DNA of 64,000 nt, taken from Colius striatus. Lineage: Eukaryota > Chordata > Aves > Coliiformes > Coliidae. The notes below the pieces were generated by a model. It saw only the letters and a list, made by a program, of their open reading frames with translations, did not search any database and was not told the DNA's origin. Shown in pieces: positions 27,441 through 40,475 of the stretch (positions are counted from its first letter, which is position 1; each line of letters starts with the position of its first letter). A program made the translations under genes and the position numbers. The DNA lies in NCBI RefSeq assembly GCF_028858725.1, contig NC_084760.1, positions 94,981,867 to 95,045,866 on the forward strand, in the 5' to 3' direction.

Positions 27441-30400
27441 CAGACCAGGCAGCTTTGGTCTGTGGGTATGCAGGGAAGTAATTCCCATGCTCCACACCCA
27501 AAGAAAACCAGGGGTAAGATAGGAGGTACGGCTGGGAGGGGAAGGCGGGGAGCGAGGAGGGGCAGCGGCACGGAACGTCTGAACAGCATTTAAGGTGCCA
27601 GATATTCATGAGCACTTCAGCGCCGGAGAATGTTCATGCACCGACAGCTGCATGACAGGTCTTGCTTAAGGACACGCATGATTAGTGGTAGGTTCAAGCT
27701 CTGAACTCAAAAATCCGGACTTCCCAGTTACGCAGTGACCAGTTGGAGGAATGAAAGTAGCCACTTCTAAGAAGGCTTTTCAAGAGGTGCTTATCCAGTG
27801 CTGTAAACCTAATTAAGACCTAAATCCAAAGATTGGTAATCTCCAAGAAGCCCATACAGGGGTAAACCCATTTTCCTGCAGCTTGAGCCCAGGCTAATTG
27901 AGGGGAACTTGGCATGGATGAAACCTCAAGTTTTGTCTTCAAGGATAAGTCCTGCTATATTTTTATGCTCAATGTGTGTCTCAGTTAAATATAACTGATG
28001 CTTATAATAAAGTTTTTGTTATTTTCCCAGCAATAATATTGGAAGAGCGGGGGCAGGCAGGGCAAATAATGACAATGCATGTGGAAATTACCTTGACTGA
28101 AATACTGGGAAAAGCAAGAGCTGCAAGTGCTCTGAGATCCCAGAGACTTAAACACTAAAAACGTAGAACACGGACTTGCAGTCATGATAGTAAACATAAT
28201 ACCAGATGGCCAGAGAAAAACTAAGGTAATTCTTCCAAGAAAAATTGTCATCCAGGAAAAAGCAGGCCTGCTACTTTCACCTCAAGGGTACTTTAGAAAA
28301 GAAAGTGTGAAGTATAACCAAAGATGTAAGGCAAATCACATTGAGCTTAGTACTGGCAGTTGATGTCTGCCTTTTGTGAGATGCTTGATATTTTGAGTAA
28401 AGAAAAGGTTTTATGGCTGACACAGAATAACAGACTTCAGCGAAGTGCCTGAAATGGAAATTATTAGCAATTCTGGAGACGACTTGAATTTAAGAGAACT
28501 TCAATGGAGGTGCAGCACAAGCACCAGGGAAACAATGTTGAGTACAGCTGAATGGAAAGTACTGGGCTGAGGGAGGTTACCAATGACAGCCCACAGTATT
28601 ATTCTTGGAATTAATATTTGTTTCATATTTTCCTGGAATGATTCTGGCAGAAAATGAAACAGAAAACATTTTAAAAAAATAATGATTTCTGTTAAAAAGG
28701 AGTGAACTAATAAGACTGATGCACAGGATCATCTTAAGGTGACTAAGGAAGAGAAAGATGTGATTGTAGTCGACAGCTACACAATGAACATCATTACCAA
28801 TATGATGCAATGACATAAAAAACAAACACTCATCTTAGGATACAGAGCTGGAGAGTTGTGGCATGAAAATGTTCATGCCAGCAGCTTCTGCCATTTCCTT
28901 GGGAAACTGCACACAGTTCTGACCACTCTTCTTCAGGGAGAGGCAGCTAATATAGCATGTCCAGAGATTATTTCCTAGCACAGTTGAGGAAAAGAGTGGT
29001 CTATTTGGGGAGGTTAGCAGAGCATGGCCTGTTTAATGCAGCAAAATGAAAGCTGAGGCAGAGGGTATGTTTGCCATCTGCCATAAACCATGACAAATGG
29101 TCTGTAAATCCAAAGGTAATGTAGAATATGAGCATAAAACTCTGTGTGAATACTTTTATGCTAGAAAATGAAAGCAAGCACCAAACAAAACATCTCAGGC
29201 TCTAAAACATCCTTTTGGTTGGAGCCGTAAAGGCAAAACCCAAACAATGTAGCTGAGAGTGAATCCTGTGACTTAGTGCTGCAACCACAAAGGGGACTGA
29301 ACGCCATTGCCTGACAAGACCCCTGCCTGTCCTGACTTCCACCCTAGGCCCTGCAATGGAAATGTTTGTAAAAATCTTTAAACTTCATTCTGTACTTTTT
29401 CACAATTTGTTTTTTAGCCAGTCTTACATGTCAGGATATGAGTCTAACTAAAAGTCTGTTCAGCCTATCCTGTGTGACTCATTCGGTGCTGCCATGGGCA
29501 GTGAAGCTGTTGAACACCTGGAGAACTCAGAACAATGGGCTGCAGCAGCTCTGAGCACCTTGGGAGGAAGATGGGGAAACAGTGCTTGTGAATAATAAGC
29601 CCATTTTAACTAAAATATTATTTCACTTCTTGTTTTCTCTTTTGGGCAGAAATAGAGCATTACTAACCAGTTCCTTCGTCTTCACAAACTTGTAGGTCAG
29701 AGGAAAGGGATCATTTAAATGGCATTGGAAGATACTGTAGATTCAAGTAGAATCGCTTGGGCAAGGATTAAGGCAGTGGAGAGGTTCTGAGAGTGGCACA
29801 CTTACATAGGGCTTTCAGTGTGACTTCAGGACAGCAAGGATGTTCAAAAGACATTGGATACTCCAAGAGCTACCCTCAGAGCTGGGTCTGAACTAAGAAA
29901 GTTGTATTCCTCTGCATTCAGGACATTTCTCTCCTGCAGAAAGGGCTACCAGTCACTGTCAGTCTTTTCAGCCTTACCCATTATTTCCTGAGGGACATGT
30001 CACCCTTCCTTTCTCCAAGCATCAGCTGGAGCCCCGCCACGTTAGTTGCGCTTTCCAGTTTCTGCTAGGTGTGCCAACTCACAGCTTCTCAGATCATATG
30101 CACTGCTTCTGGATCCACAGCTTCAAGCCTAGCACTTCAGCACCTCTCTCGTTAGTGCCCAGGTGATGAAAGGAGATGATCTTCTCTCCAAAACAAATGC
30201 CTGCTGCACTCAGGCCAGGGTCAGGACTCACGCCAGGATGGCTGGGCCAGCACACCATACCACTGGGCAGCAGCCACCAGGCTCCAGGCTGCCTGCAGGC
30301 CTGACCCGGTTCCACACAGCTATCGGTGCCCATGCTTTGGTTTGAGACACAATGAGAGAGGAAGCCAGGAGAAATGCTGCATTTATCTCAGTTTTCTGAG

Positions 30401-32162
30401 AAACCCTGGGACACTTACTGGGAGGGAACCTACTATAAACTGGAAGAGGCATGAAGCTAAATAGCTGCACCCTTTTCTAGAGCATCTTGGGGTGTTTTTC
30501 AGGAATACAAACCTCCTGGACATCACTGTTTGATCCTAAATCAAGGCTACCACCTTCCCTGAGAAATATCAGAAACCACTGCCTGCCTGTTAAATTGCCA
30601 GGCTCTCAATCTGGTCGAAACTTGCTTTCCATGAACTTGTTCCACAAGCACAAACCTGCTTCCACTTGTGAAAACTGATGCAACCACTGTCCAGATGAAT
30701 GGGATGGGCTCCTTTCCTTTTTTCCAGATTTGAATAACTGGAAATCTATACTTAAAGTTTTATGCTATTTCACACAGTTCTTGGTCCTGACTCTTCTTTT
30801 ACCTTTGGGCAGTCACTGTCTTAACCACTGAAACCAGCAGTGAATGTTTTAGTTACAACAGAGAGCAAGCTTTTAAATAGCCGTGGATTTCATAACAAAG
30901 AGAAACTATGACTAAGTGGTCAGAATACACATTCCAACATTAGTAGACAAATGTAAATATATCTCACAAAACTATTACTGAACTCACGTGGTCATATAAT
31001 TTTTCTTGACACCTTTGGATCACCTCAGTGTACCAACAGCCCTGTGCAGGCGAAACCCACCTAAATTACTCTCTTTAATTTTTTTTACTTCTATTTCTTC
31101 CTGTTAATTCCTTTATAAACTATTTTTGCTGGACTAGAGAAATAGTTTCCTACCTGTTTTCAACAACTGTTTTTTTCTTGTCCTGTTGCTGTTCAAAAAA
31201 AAAAAAGTACCTAGTTTCTACAAAACAGGTTTCTGAAAGCATTGAGGTCGTATCTATTGTCTCATGCAGTCTGGAGCAAAGTACTTAGAAATAAAAAAAA
31301 GAAAGAGAAGGCATGAGTAAAGCTTCAGACACCCAACTCTGAAAGGTTCATCCTTGGCCCAGAATCGGAATGAATTTCATCTTTCGCTTGCACCATCACC
31401 ACTAATAAAGGTTCTGTATAGACTCACTGGTTTCATCTAATTCCTTGCAAGTAGATGTCCTTCATGATATTCCTATTCCTTTCTATTGTCAACAGGTTTC
31501 CACAGAGAAAACAGGATGAAGCTTTGTAAGTATTTCTGTTAGTCATTACAGAAAGGAGAGAGAGAACCTACTGTATCTCCCAAAACAGTGTCAGCTCTGC
31601 AGGAGGAGCTGAAATAAAAAGCAGCAATTTCTTGTTTATTTAGTGATATGTAGGCCAAGAAATAGGAACAGCTCCCTGGTTACATTCAATTTGGTGATAC
31701 AAAAAAAAAAAAGACTTAGGTTTCTTTCAGGGTAAAGTAGCTCTTTAGAGTTGTTACCACTCAAGCTCTCCATAACTCCTCAGTGAGCAAAAATTTAGTT
31801 TCCCCAGAAGTCATACACAAATACAAACCTTAAATTTTAAAAGCCGGCAGGAGCATTCATGCACAATTCCAGTTTGACAGCCTGCAACGTTTCAAAAGCA
31901 GTCCCGCATTATCATTTTGCCTTGAATCCATAACTTTTAAGCTTATGTTACTAGTTTGACACTGAAATTTTACACAGATTTTAATCAGATGACTCTTCCT
32001 TCAATAAGGCAGTAAAATCCATGTTGTGGTTATGGCATTGGTAGCACCTCTGGGGGCTGAGTAGCACACATCTCTGACCAGGTTCAAGCCTTATGCTTCC
32101 CTCTTCTAGGGCACTTAAAAGTGCCACTTTCAGACAAGACTTTGCTCTTCATCATCACAGTA
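27441..32162. other. Intergenic region between CLIP4 and PCARE
   Basis: No gene, RNA gene or recognisable repeat family seen. Composition is ordinary AT-rich avian intergenic DNA with short A and T runs. Confidence 0.55.
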
Positions 32163-33104
32163 TGGCTTGGATGAGTGGACAGTGAGGTGGATCGAGAGCT
32201 GGCTGAATGACAGAGCCCAGAGGGTGGTGATCAATGGCACAGAATCGAGTTGGAGGCCTGTGGCCAGTGGAGTTCCACAGGGATTGGTTCTGGGACCAGT
32301 CTTGTTCAACATCTTCATCAACCACCTGAATGAGGGGACAGAGTGTACCCTCAGCAAATTCCCTGATGACACCAAACTGGGAGGACTGGCTGATTCCCCA
32401 GAAGGCTGTGCTGCCATTCAGTGGGATCTCGACCAGCTTGAGAGTTGGGCACAGAGGAACCTCATGAGGTTCAACAAGGACAAGTGCAGAGTTCTGCATC
32501 TGGGAAGGAACAACCCCATGCACCAGTACAGGCTAAGGATTGACCTGATGGAGAGCAGCTCTGCAGAGAGAGACATGGGAGTCTTGGTTGATAATAAACT
32601 GAACCTGAGCCAGCAATGTGCCCTCGTGGCCAAGGCGGCCAATGACATCCTGGGATGCATCAAGAAGAGTGTGGCCAGCAGGTCAAGGGAGGTTCTTCTC
32701 CCCCTCTACTCTGCCCCGGTGAGGCCTCATCTGGAGTCTTGTCTCCAGTTCTGGGCTGCTCAGCTCAAGAGGGACAGAGAACATCTGGAGAGGGTACAGC
32801 ACAGGGCCACCAAGGTGATCAGGGGTAGTAGGATGAAGCTGGAACACAAAAAGTTCCACTGAAACATAAGAAAAAACTGTTTTACTGTGTGGGTGAGGGA
32901 GCCCTGGCACAGACTGTCTAGAGGGGTTGTGGAGTTTCCTTCCTTGGAGGTCTTCAAGACCTGCCTGGACATGTTCCTATGTGACCTGATCTAGGTGGAC
33001 CAGCTTCTGCAGAGGAGTTGGACTAGATGATCTCTAAAGGTCTCTTCCAACCCTCACCATTCTATGATTCTATAATTCTATGATCCTATGATTCTATGAT
33101 CTGT
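32163..33104 (+). mobile_element. CR1 LINE fragment with decayed reverse transcriptase
   Basis: An open stretch at 32167-32862 encodes the C-terminal half of CR1 reverse transcriptase: [39 protein letters not shown], then FPDDTKLGG, where the catalytic FADD box has Ala replaced by Pro. After RATKVIRGS an internal deletion jumps to [10 protein letters not shown]. The 3' UTR and six or so ATTCTATG-like units follow. It lacks the 5' half and endonuclease and is inactive. Confidence 0.93.
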
Positions 33105-33904
33105 TGCATGTGCTATGGCTGTCAGTATTTGAGTGTTATGTGACCTGGCAGCTCCCTCCAAATTACAATACTGACAATTTTAGCTGCTGGAAGAAAGTAT
33201 ACAGAAAGGAAGAGCAAAGGCAATGTACAAACAGTCCACAAGGAAAGGAAGGCCTCCTTTAGCCATTATTTATCTTTTTATGGTGCTTTCCTATGGTCTG
33301 TTCCTCAAATACAGCTCTGTGTTCACCTGAGGTACTTGTAAAATTGCTCGAGCCACTAAGTACACAGGCAACAACACTTGGGCATCTATTTGAAAGTGAC
33401 TAACTCTTTCCATCTCATGTTCTGCAAACATTGTTCTGCTTTGTGAAACAAGATACATTCCTGTAGTAACTGCACCAGGAATGACACCAATGTATAGCAA
33501 TCATGAATTACAGATTAGAAATTACACTCAGAAATATTTCTTTGTCTTTCTCCTCATCGATCTTCTCTTCAACCACTGTAGAACTTACCTATTTTGTCTT
33601 CTTTTGTTGCATGACTACAAGGCAAAGCATTTTCCTTATCATTCTCCATGAGATAAAGCATTTGGCATTTTCAAGTGACTCAGACATGCAAAGCAATATA
33701 TAACTACATGGTAACAAGAATATTGATGAGGAAAATACAGTTTCATAAGGAGTTAGAAACAGGTGCATTAAAGTTGTTAATCTCTCACAGAAGGTAAAAG
33801 ATCTGGCACAACATTGAACAGTCAGATTGCATATACATGCAGACTGCAATTGAATTTAAGATAAACCAGGTGCCTCATGAAAACATGTTTTCTGTGACCC
33901 TGGA

Positions 33905-34040
33905 TCTCTATTTATTTATTTATTATGGATCTCTATTTATGTATTTATTTTAATAATAAATACATAATAAACTGAATATTGGTTTAATATTAATGTTTAT
34001 AATAATAAATGACTACATAATAAATAATATTAAACCAGGA
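33905..34040. repeat. AT-rich TTTA/TAATAAA low-complexity tract
   Basis: Repeated ATCTCTATTTATTTATTTAT and TAATAAATACATAATAAA-type units. Intergenic simple sequence. Confidence 0.8.
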
Positions 34041-34299
34041 CTTTGGAGGTTTTTTTAACCATGCCTATATTTCCCATGAGATGTTACTACATGGCCTCAA
34101 AATAACAGGAAAAAAAACATACAAACAAAAATGACATGACTGTAAAATTGAAGGAAAAAATGAAGGAAAAGAACTGCCCAAATACAGCAGACAACTCACA
34201 TCGAGTTAATTATCAAAATTGCCCATGCAAACAATAGAGCTGTTGGAGTTGCTTTTTGAAGAAAAGTCACAAGAGATTTTGTAAAACAAATATTATACA

Positions 34300-34365
34300 G
34301 CTACGTAAACATGTAGTTACTAAACAGTAGTTAGTTGCTAACTACTAAACAGTAGTTAGTTGCTT
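34300..34365. repeat. Tandem duplication of a TACTAAACAGTAGTTAGTTG unit
   Basis: A unit of about 28 bp is repeated almost exactly twice. Intergenic. Confidence 0.7.
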
Positions 34366-35684
34366 GATCTACTGTGTCTTCCTTGGCTACCATGGAGAGC
34401 TACAGCATCCTGAGCTTTAGGATCACTAGAATGAAGCAGCTGCCTAAATCTGCTCCCTTTCTCCACTTGAACACATTAGATATATACCTAAAAGGGAATG
34501 CAAACAGAGTTGGGACCACTGTATAGAAACCACATCACGGCGAGGCACAGAACCAGCCAGGGAGTGAGCTACATGACTTGCAAGAAGCAGAGCCAAGAAG
34601 TAATTACTTGAAGCTTTCCAGAAAAGCACCAAGGGAAATGACAGTGCCAACATGTCTATTAAGTACAATTTATGTGTTCCAGAAGAAAATACTTTAGAGC
34701 AAATACACAGAGTGTTAAAAATTTTCCTGGGAATCACTGTCATGACTTGTATCCTGTAAAAAAAAGTAATTTGCTGCCTCTGTGGAACAGAAGAAGATAT
34801 TTGAACAATAAGGCCACAGATGATAACTTTCCATGCAGATATTCAGCTATTGCAGTTCAGCACCAGTGAATCAATTGTGTAAGCAGATCTTTACAGTCTG
34901 AGCATGTTTTATAGGCTGGACAGCATGCAAAGATTTTTGGGAATCGGATGAGATACCTGTGACCACACAGTTAGAAACCATATCGCTAGAGAGAAACAGT
35001 AGACTTCGAGCTAGTGTTAGACTTGGCCACTGTGGTCTGTAACCTTTGTGACACTGAGAAATGGCCACCTTCATTAGAAAAGCGGAAGCTGGAAACTAAA
35101 AGACAAATATATTTAGACCAGTCTGAGTAATGAAGAGGGAAATTGGGAGTAATTGCAATTACCACCCTCATCCACATACCACCCTTCATAAATAAATACT
35201 CAAAAAGATAAATATCTTCCACTTCATCCAATTCCTGTTTTGGTTTCTTTCATTTCTATTTCAGAGTGGTACTATTCTGTCCTGACTTCAGATGTGATTC
35301 AAACAGCAGGGTTTTGGGGGTTTGGTTTGATTTGGGGTTTTTTTTCCAGAAATGGGTCTACATTTGTTATTTGTTAGGTTTTTTTCTTAGAGTTTTAACC
35401 CATAAATTCTTGCAATTAGGAGAACTGATGAAAAAGTAATAAAAGTAAGTAAGTCACTTCTGTGACTTCAAGTTTTATCCCAAGACTCAGAGGAAGGAAA
35501 TAAATGGATTTTCATTTATTATTTTTTTTTAATCTGAAATTCTACAGTTTAGATCCACTAGGTGCAGACACCATCTTAACAACATAAGCAAAACTTATTC
35601 TACAAATACTGTAAGCTACCTAGAAGAGAAAAAACTACTTTCCAAGAATGATCACCTGAGGAAAAGGAAAAAAATCAAAATCTT

Positions 35685-35745
35685 GTTCGTAAGTCTGTAA
35701 GAGGAAGTAAGTCTGTATGTCTGTAAGTTTGTAAGAGGAAAAAGT
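35685..35745. repeat. AAGTCTGTAAGAGGAAGT minisatellite-like tract
   Basis: Short degenerate repeats of GTAAGTCTGTA and GTAAGAGGAA. Intergenic, upstream of PCARE. Confidence 0.6.
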
Positions 35746-36409
35746 AAAAAGCTTGTCACTTGAAAGTAGGGGGAAATTCTGAAGACTCTGAAGGCAGAAG
35801 TGTAACAAGCACCTCTAGCCCATTTGATTTTATGTCTTGTACTCTCCAATGGGCACATTCTTGGTCAAGGTCAACTTTCTCTTGGTTAAGGAATATCTAG
35901 TGTTATCTATGCACCTGTTCAAGTAGTTTCCCTTCAAAAAGGCTTCAAAAGAGAGTCTCTTCTTTTGGGTCTCTGCATACTATTGTATGTTATGTTTTTG
36001 CAACAAGGTAAAAAAGGAGGGACAAGTACCAAGTCCTTCTATCTCCCAGTATAGTGCAGGGAAAAAAATCTGCCTTTATAAATATAATAGGGGTGCTGAC
36101 TGGCTGGTGCCTGCTTACCCTAATGAGCTTAAAATCTTATTCGTAGTGGACATCTGTCAAGACACAAGTCCTCCTAATCCATTAGCTCTAAATCCAGCAG
36201 ACCTTTCACACTCGTTTTTCTGAATTGAAGAAGAAAACCTGAGTTAGAACGTACAATGGAATAGTACATGACTTGAAGAGCAGATCTGAGGGAATAAGCA
36301 CGTGAGATCTCAAGGCTAGCAACAATGAAAACTGACAACAAAATGAGGTTGTGATGGAAAAGTCGTGAGAACCAGCCCAGTCTGCAGTTCGGGATGAAAC
36401 AGTGAGTTT

Positions 36410-36433
36410 GATTCTTTGTTATGTTTTCCCTAG
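36410..36433 (+). other. PCARE: Probable splice acceptor of a PCARE 5' UTR intron
   Basis: A pyrimidine-rich tract running into TTTTCCCTAG ends at 36433, 47 bp before the MGC start codon. It suggests the leader is spliced and that the open frame further upstream is intronic. No donor was assigned. A TAATCC motif at 36175-36180 resembles a CRX photoreceptor site, but a single 6-mer proves nothing. Confidence 0.35.
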
Positions 36434-36479
36434 TTTATCTGGATTTTTAATCAAAAATAAACCTAAAGACAGAGGAAGG

Positions 36480-39400
36480 ATGGGCTGCACACCTTCTCAC
36501 AATGAGATTGCTAATACTATTGCAAGAAGCGGTCTTAAGGCTTTGAATAAACCCAGAAGTATTTTGCGTGTTGATCCAGGAGATAAAGGAATCCCTCTGC
36601 TAGTTAAAGGCTCATCTTGCTACAGTGTTGATGAATTCCACCAATCTGGGATACAGAGGCAAGACCACCTGGGAGAAAAGGAAGATAAACTATTAGAACA
36701 GGACAAAAATGATAGCTTTCAGTCATCTTCCAAAGCCCATTCAGATCCTCAGACTTCCAGGGAAAACAAGAAAATTGAGAGGACAGCCACAGATGCTGAA
36801 GTTGCTATGTCCGAACTGATAGAGTCTCAAAAACACATCACTGAGGCCATACAGATCAGAAAGCAAAGCTCCTGTGAATCAGAAGCGTCAGCTTTCATTT
36901 GGGATGACAAGAATGAAAGCAATGCTAAGCAAATCCCAAAGAAAGGAAAGAAGCAGAAAAATCAAAAGCTGACAAAGCAAGGCCGATCTAGCAAAATCAA
37001 AGAAAAGCCCATTTTGGCCCTGTGCGAGACAGAGAAGAAGGTAGATTTCCCAGAACTGCTGGTTAAGGCTCATCAGAGTGCATACGCCTACTTAAATCCC
37101 AACCTCTCCAAGTATGAAACTATACTTCACATGGCCAACCAGGCTACCCAGACTCAGCTCTTCCTACAGCAGATGGTAAGCTTTCTCGTGCTTCGCTTTG
37201 ATGAAATCAACCAGCTCTTGGAAGAAATTGCCAATGATGGGGAAAACCTTCTCAAAGACGTAGGTGGGAATCTAGCATGGCCAGCAGGAAAAGGTGGTTT
37301 GAAGGAGCACCCTGATCTTCTTCAGCAACTACTGCAGTACACGGTCAATAAGATGCAGTTACTGAGTGGGACAGTGTCCTCCCTCACCTCCGGTGCCCTG
37401 CAAGAGACATGCAGCTACCTGCAGTCTGCTGCCAGTAACTTGGAAGGAAAACTGAAAGCAAAGCAAAGCTTTGATGAGCGCCTGCTACGGACAATAAGGC
37501 TGCTTGAAGCCTCAGCAGTGGGTTCCACTCAGTCCCACGGTGATGACAGGACTTTCTATTCTGAGGACAGTGGCATTGGTGCGGACAACGAATCCCTCAA
37601 AGACTTCATTGCTGTCAGCCAGCATGGAGGACAAGCAAGCTGTGATTCCTGCGCATGTGGGCATCTGTCCCAAAAGCACATCAGGGCAGTGGAGCACAAG
37701 CGTGATGGGACAGTGTCAGCAGGCACAACCGCATCCCACGACTGTGCACTTGAAAGGGATTTTAAAGATATCTTTTCTTCATCCGTACAGAGTAAGGAAG
37801 TGACTTCTCATCAGGGTGGAGTATCAGAAAGCATTTCTACTGTGCCCCAATACATGAGCTTGAGAAAAAGCCATTCCTATAACTCCTTCCAGTCTGACTC
37901 TACTCAGGAAGGTGAACATTTCAAAATCTGTGAATCGACAGATTTTCCTTCTGATGATGATGACAATGAAGAGAGCACCCTGGGGGAGGATGACGACAAT
38001 ACAAGTTTATCAGAAATGGGGACGGATGCTCTGCCAAAGAGGCCTCTGTCTTCACCTGCAGCCACACAAAGGCAGTCCATCAAGAGGACAGAGAATGCAG
38101 ACACAGAGGAAATTATTCTCAAGATGAAAGATGCCATCAGTGAAAAAATCAAGTTTGTCCCAGCTAAATCCAAGCGTAAAGAATGGATAGAGGATGAGAG
38201 TGGAAGAGCAGGCCTAACAGCACGGCCTAGTACAGCAACAGGCAGCCAGAAAACCTTTGGGAAACAACAACGGTCCAGGTCAGAGGAGTCCCTCAGAAGC
38301 CAGGCAGAAGACCCAACCCTCCTAGAGCTTCAGAGAACTCAAAAAGAGCTCAGCAAAAGGCTGGAAATGTTTTATGGAAAGAAGGGTACAGATAACAACC
38401 TGGAGCCTTGGAAATCAAGAACAGCAGCTCACTTTCAAGATGAGCAAATTCCATCTAGGTCCTCTAGCAAACTGAAGGCATGCCTCTCAAAAAATTTCAG
38501 CATCCTGCCTAACCAGGATAAAGTCCCTTTGTTTATGATTGACCAAAATCCTGCCCATCAGCTGGATGAGAAAGGAGACAAGAAGCCTTTAAGAGCTACT
38601 GTGCTCATCCAGGAGACATCAGGAGGCAAAGAAAAGGAGCCTCCTGAACCACAAATGCTCAGTGGCAGCAGCTGTGCCCCCCGACAGTCTGTCAAGAAGC
38701 TTATTGAAACGTTCAGTCCTACTGACGATCTCGTGAAAGCTGCACCTTTAAGATCGTTAGGACCAATAAAATGTGTCAGAAAATTTGGACTCCCAGTCAT
38801 CCCACCCACCATTCCCTTTCAGAGAGGCCTCGCACCTTTAAATCTTAAACACCGTGTTTCGCCGGTGGAAGACACAAACCCTTCAAACACTGATAAAGCT
38901 GCTTCGAACTTTCCAAATGCCTTTTCTCCTGCACCAGCTGCAGAATTAAGCCAGGACACAAAGCAAGAGACTGATGAAGACATTGAGAACCTGCCACCAC
39001 CGCCACCTGAAATGTTAATGGACATTTGTTTTGACTTACCTGAGCCTGAAGATACTGCAAGAACACAAGGAAACTCTTTGGAAGATGCCAAAAAGCCCGC
39101 CAAAACACAATTTCGTGCTGCTAAGAGATCACAAGTTTCTCCAAAAATGAAAGCCTCCCTTCAGTCCATTGACTTACTGCCAAGTAAAAATATCAGCGGC
39201 CCCAGTGCCATCGCTAATAAATGTCTAAGGAGTACCGGAGCAGGGGACGAGAAACTGCAAAGGTACTCTCTGGAGCTCAACCCTACCAACACGCGCATCC
39301 CTAGCCAGGAGGAGATATTGGCAACCCAGAGAAAAGAAGCTGCAGATTTGTACAAGCAAACCCATAAAATTATTCCTCTTCAAAATCCCAGTGGGGTTTC

Positions 39401-40237
39401 AAAATCACACAACAACAGCTCAGAGAGCAAAGAACCCAATTCACCTGTGACTTCAGCGCAGTACCAGAAGCACGGTTCTCCCGATTCGCTCAGGAGAAAT
39501 GAAAAAGGCTCAGCATTTGCCAGGAGGGTCTCCCCAACAAGAACTCTTCCTCCTTCTCCATCAACTGAGAAACGGCTTTTCAGCCCCCCAGCACACCACA
39601 GACACTCACTGCAGGATGTTAGCAACCTGCAACCAAGCTCACCCACCATGCAGAGGAAACCCAGCCCCCCATCTAGCCCCAGGATGCCCAGCCCACCCAC
39701 GCAGAAGAAGCTGTCTTCTCCACCACCCCAGCGAAAAACACTCAGCCCTCCCACGGGGCACAAGCAAAGCTCACCAACGCCACACCGGCTGGGAGGCTCT
39801 CCAGCCTACTGCCGCGATGCAAGCCCCCCTCCCTTCCCCATCACTCCCTCTCCACCAACTTCCCCATCCCGCTCCTACAAGGGGCCAAGAGCTGGGCTGG
39901 ATGCTGGGGATGAGCACCAGCTCTCCTCCTCCAAGAGAGGCAGCAACATCCGTTCAATATTTTGCCCAGTCACCTCTTCCTTATTTGAAGCCAGACCTCT
40001 AGTAGTACCCACCAAACCTGTTGCAGAGGTGACCAGACAGCCTGAAGCTTCACTGCTCTCCCAAAGGAGCAGTCTGCTTTTCCAGCAGCCTGGAGACCGG
40101 ACCAGAAAGCTATCCCTGAGTGCCGCCTATCCTCAGCCATTCGTGAGGAGAAGTTTCTCTGACCGCCGACCAGGTCTCCAGTTTCGTCTTCCGGCTCCTG
40201 TAACAGCTGCCAGTGACCCTGCGCTTAACCATGCAAG
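36480..40237 (+). CDS. PCARE: PCARE (C2orf71), photoreceptor cilium actin regulator, exon 1
   Basis: One exon encodes residues 1-1252 of a 1,295-residue protein (human about 1,288). It acts at the base of the photoreceptor outer segment, where the human protein recruits WASF3 and the actin machinery that initiates new discs; loss causes retinitis pigmentosa 54. The start MGCTPSHNEIAN matches the family and gives Gly2/Cys3, a dual acylation (myristoyl and palmitoyl) signal. An in-frame upstream ATG at 36402 is rejected because a likely intron acceptor lies between. Visible segments: Lys-rich stretch (about 152-180), helical region around residues 200-340, acidic DDDDNEE and EDDDN cluster (about 490-510), LPPPPPEM (about 837), and a Ser/Pro-rich tail of repeated SPP and SPT units (about 1020-1140). 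The frame is open throughout. It ends at donor AAG|GTAAGA, phase 2, which joins exon 2 in frame. Confidence 0.96.
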
Positions 40238-40377
40238 GTAAGAAACTTTACACTTTAGGCCAAGAAAGCTCTGCCTTAGTTTTCTAAAGTCCTGATGGGA
40301 ATTTAATGTCTTTAACGAGATTTCCCAGAAAACTGCCCTGTTCATATGCAGAACAGATGGCTGGACAAAGATAACAT

Positions 40378-40475
40378 TGTAGTTGGACTAGATGATTGGT
40401 TTAGGTTCCTTCCGACTGAAATACTCTAGTCTAATCTAGCCTAGTCTAGTCTAGTTTTGTCTTGTCTTGCCCCAG
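40378..40475 (+). mobile_element. CR1 tail remnant with a TCTAG-rich microsatellite
   Basis: GTAGTTGGACTAGATGATTG and GGTTCCTTCCGACTGAAATA mark a CR1 end. The usual tail is replaced by a run of CTAGT/CTAAT and TCTTG units. It lies about 140 bp into the PCARE intron. Confidence 0.7.

Larger units (their letters stand above)
33105..36409. other. Upstream region of PCARE
   Basis: Besides the simple repeats listed separately, no gene is visible. The PCARE promoter and its first leader exon should be here, but no confident TATA box or donor could be assigned. Confidence 0.5.

Noticed and set aside
36402-36479. In-frame upstream ATG that would add 26 residues to PCARE
   Set aside because: A likely splice acceptor lies at 36431-36433, and the family starts at MGC, whose Gly2/Cys3 only works at the N-terminus.
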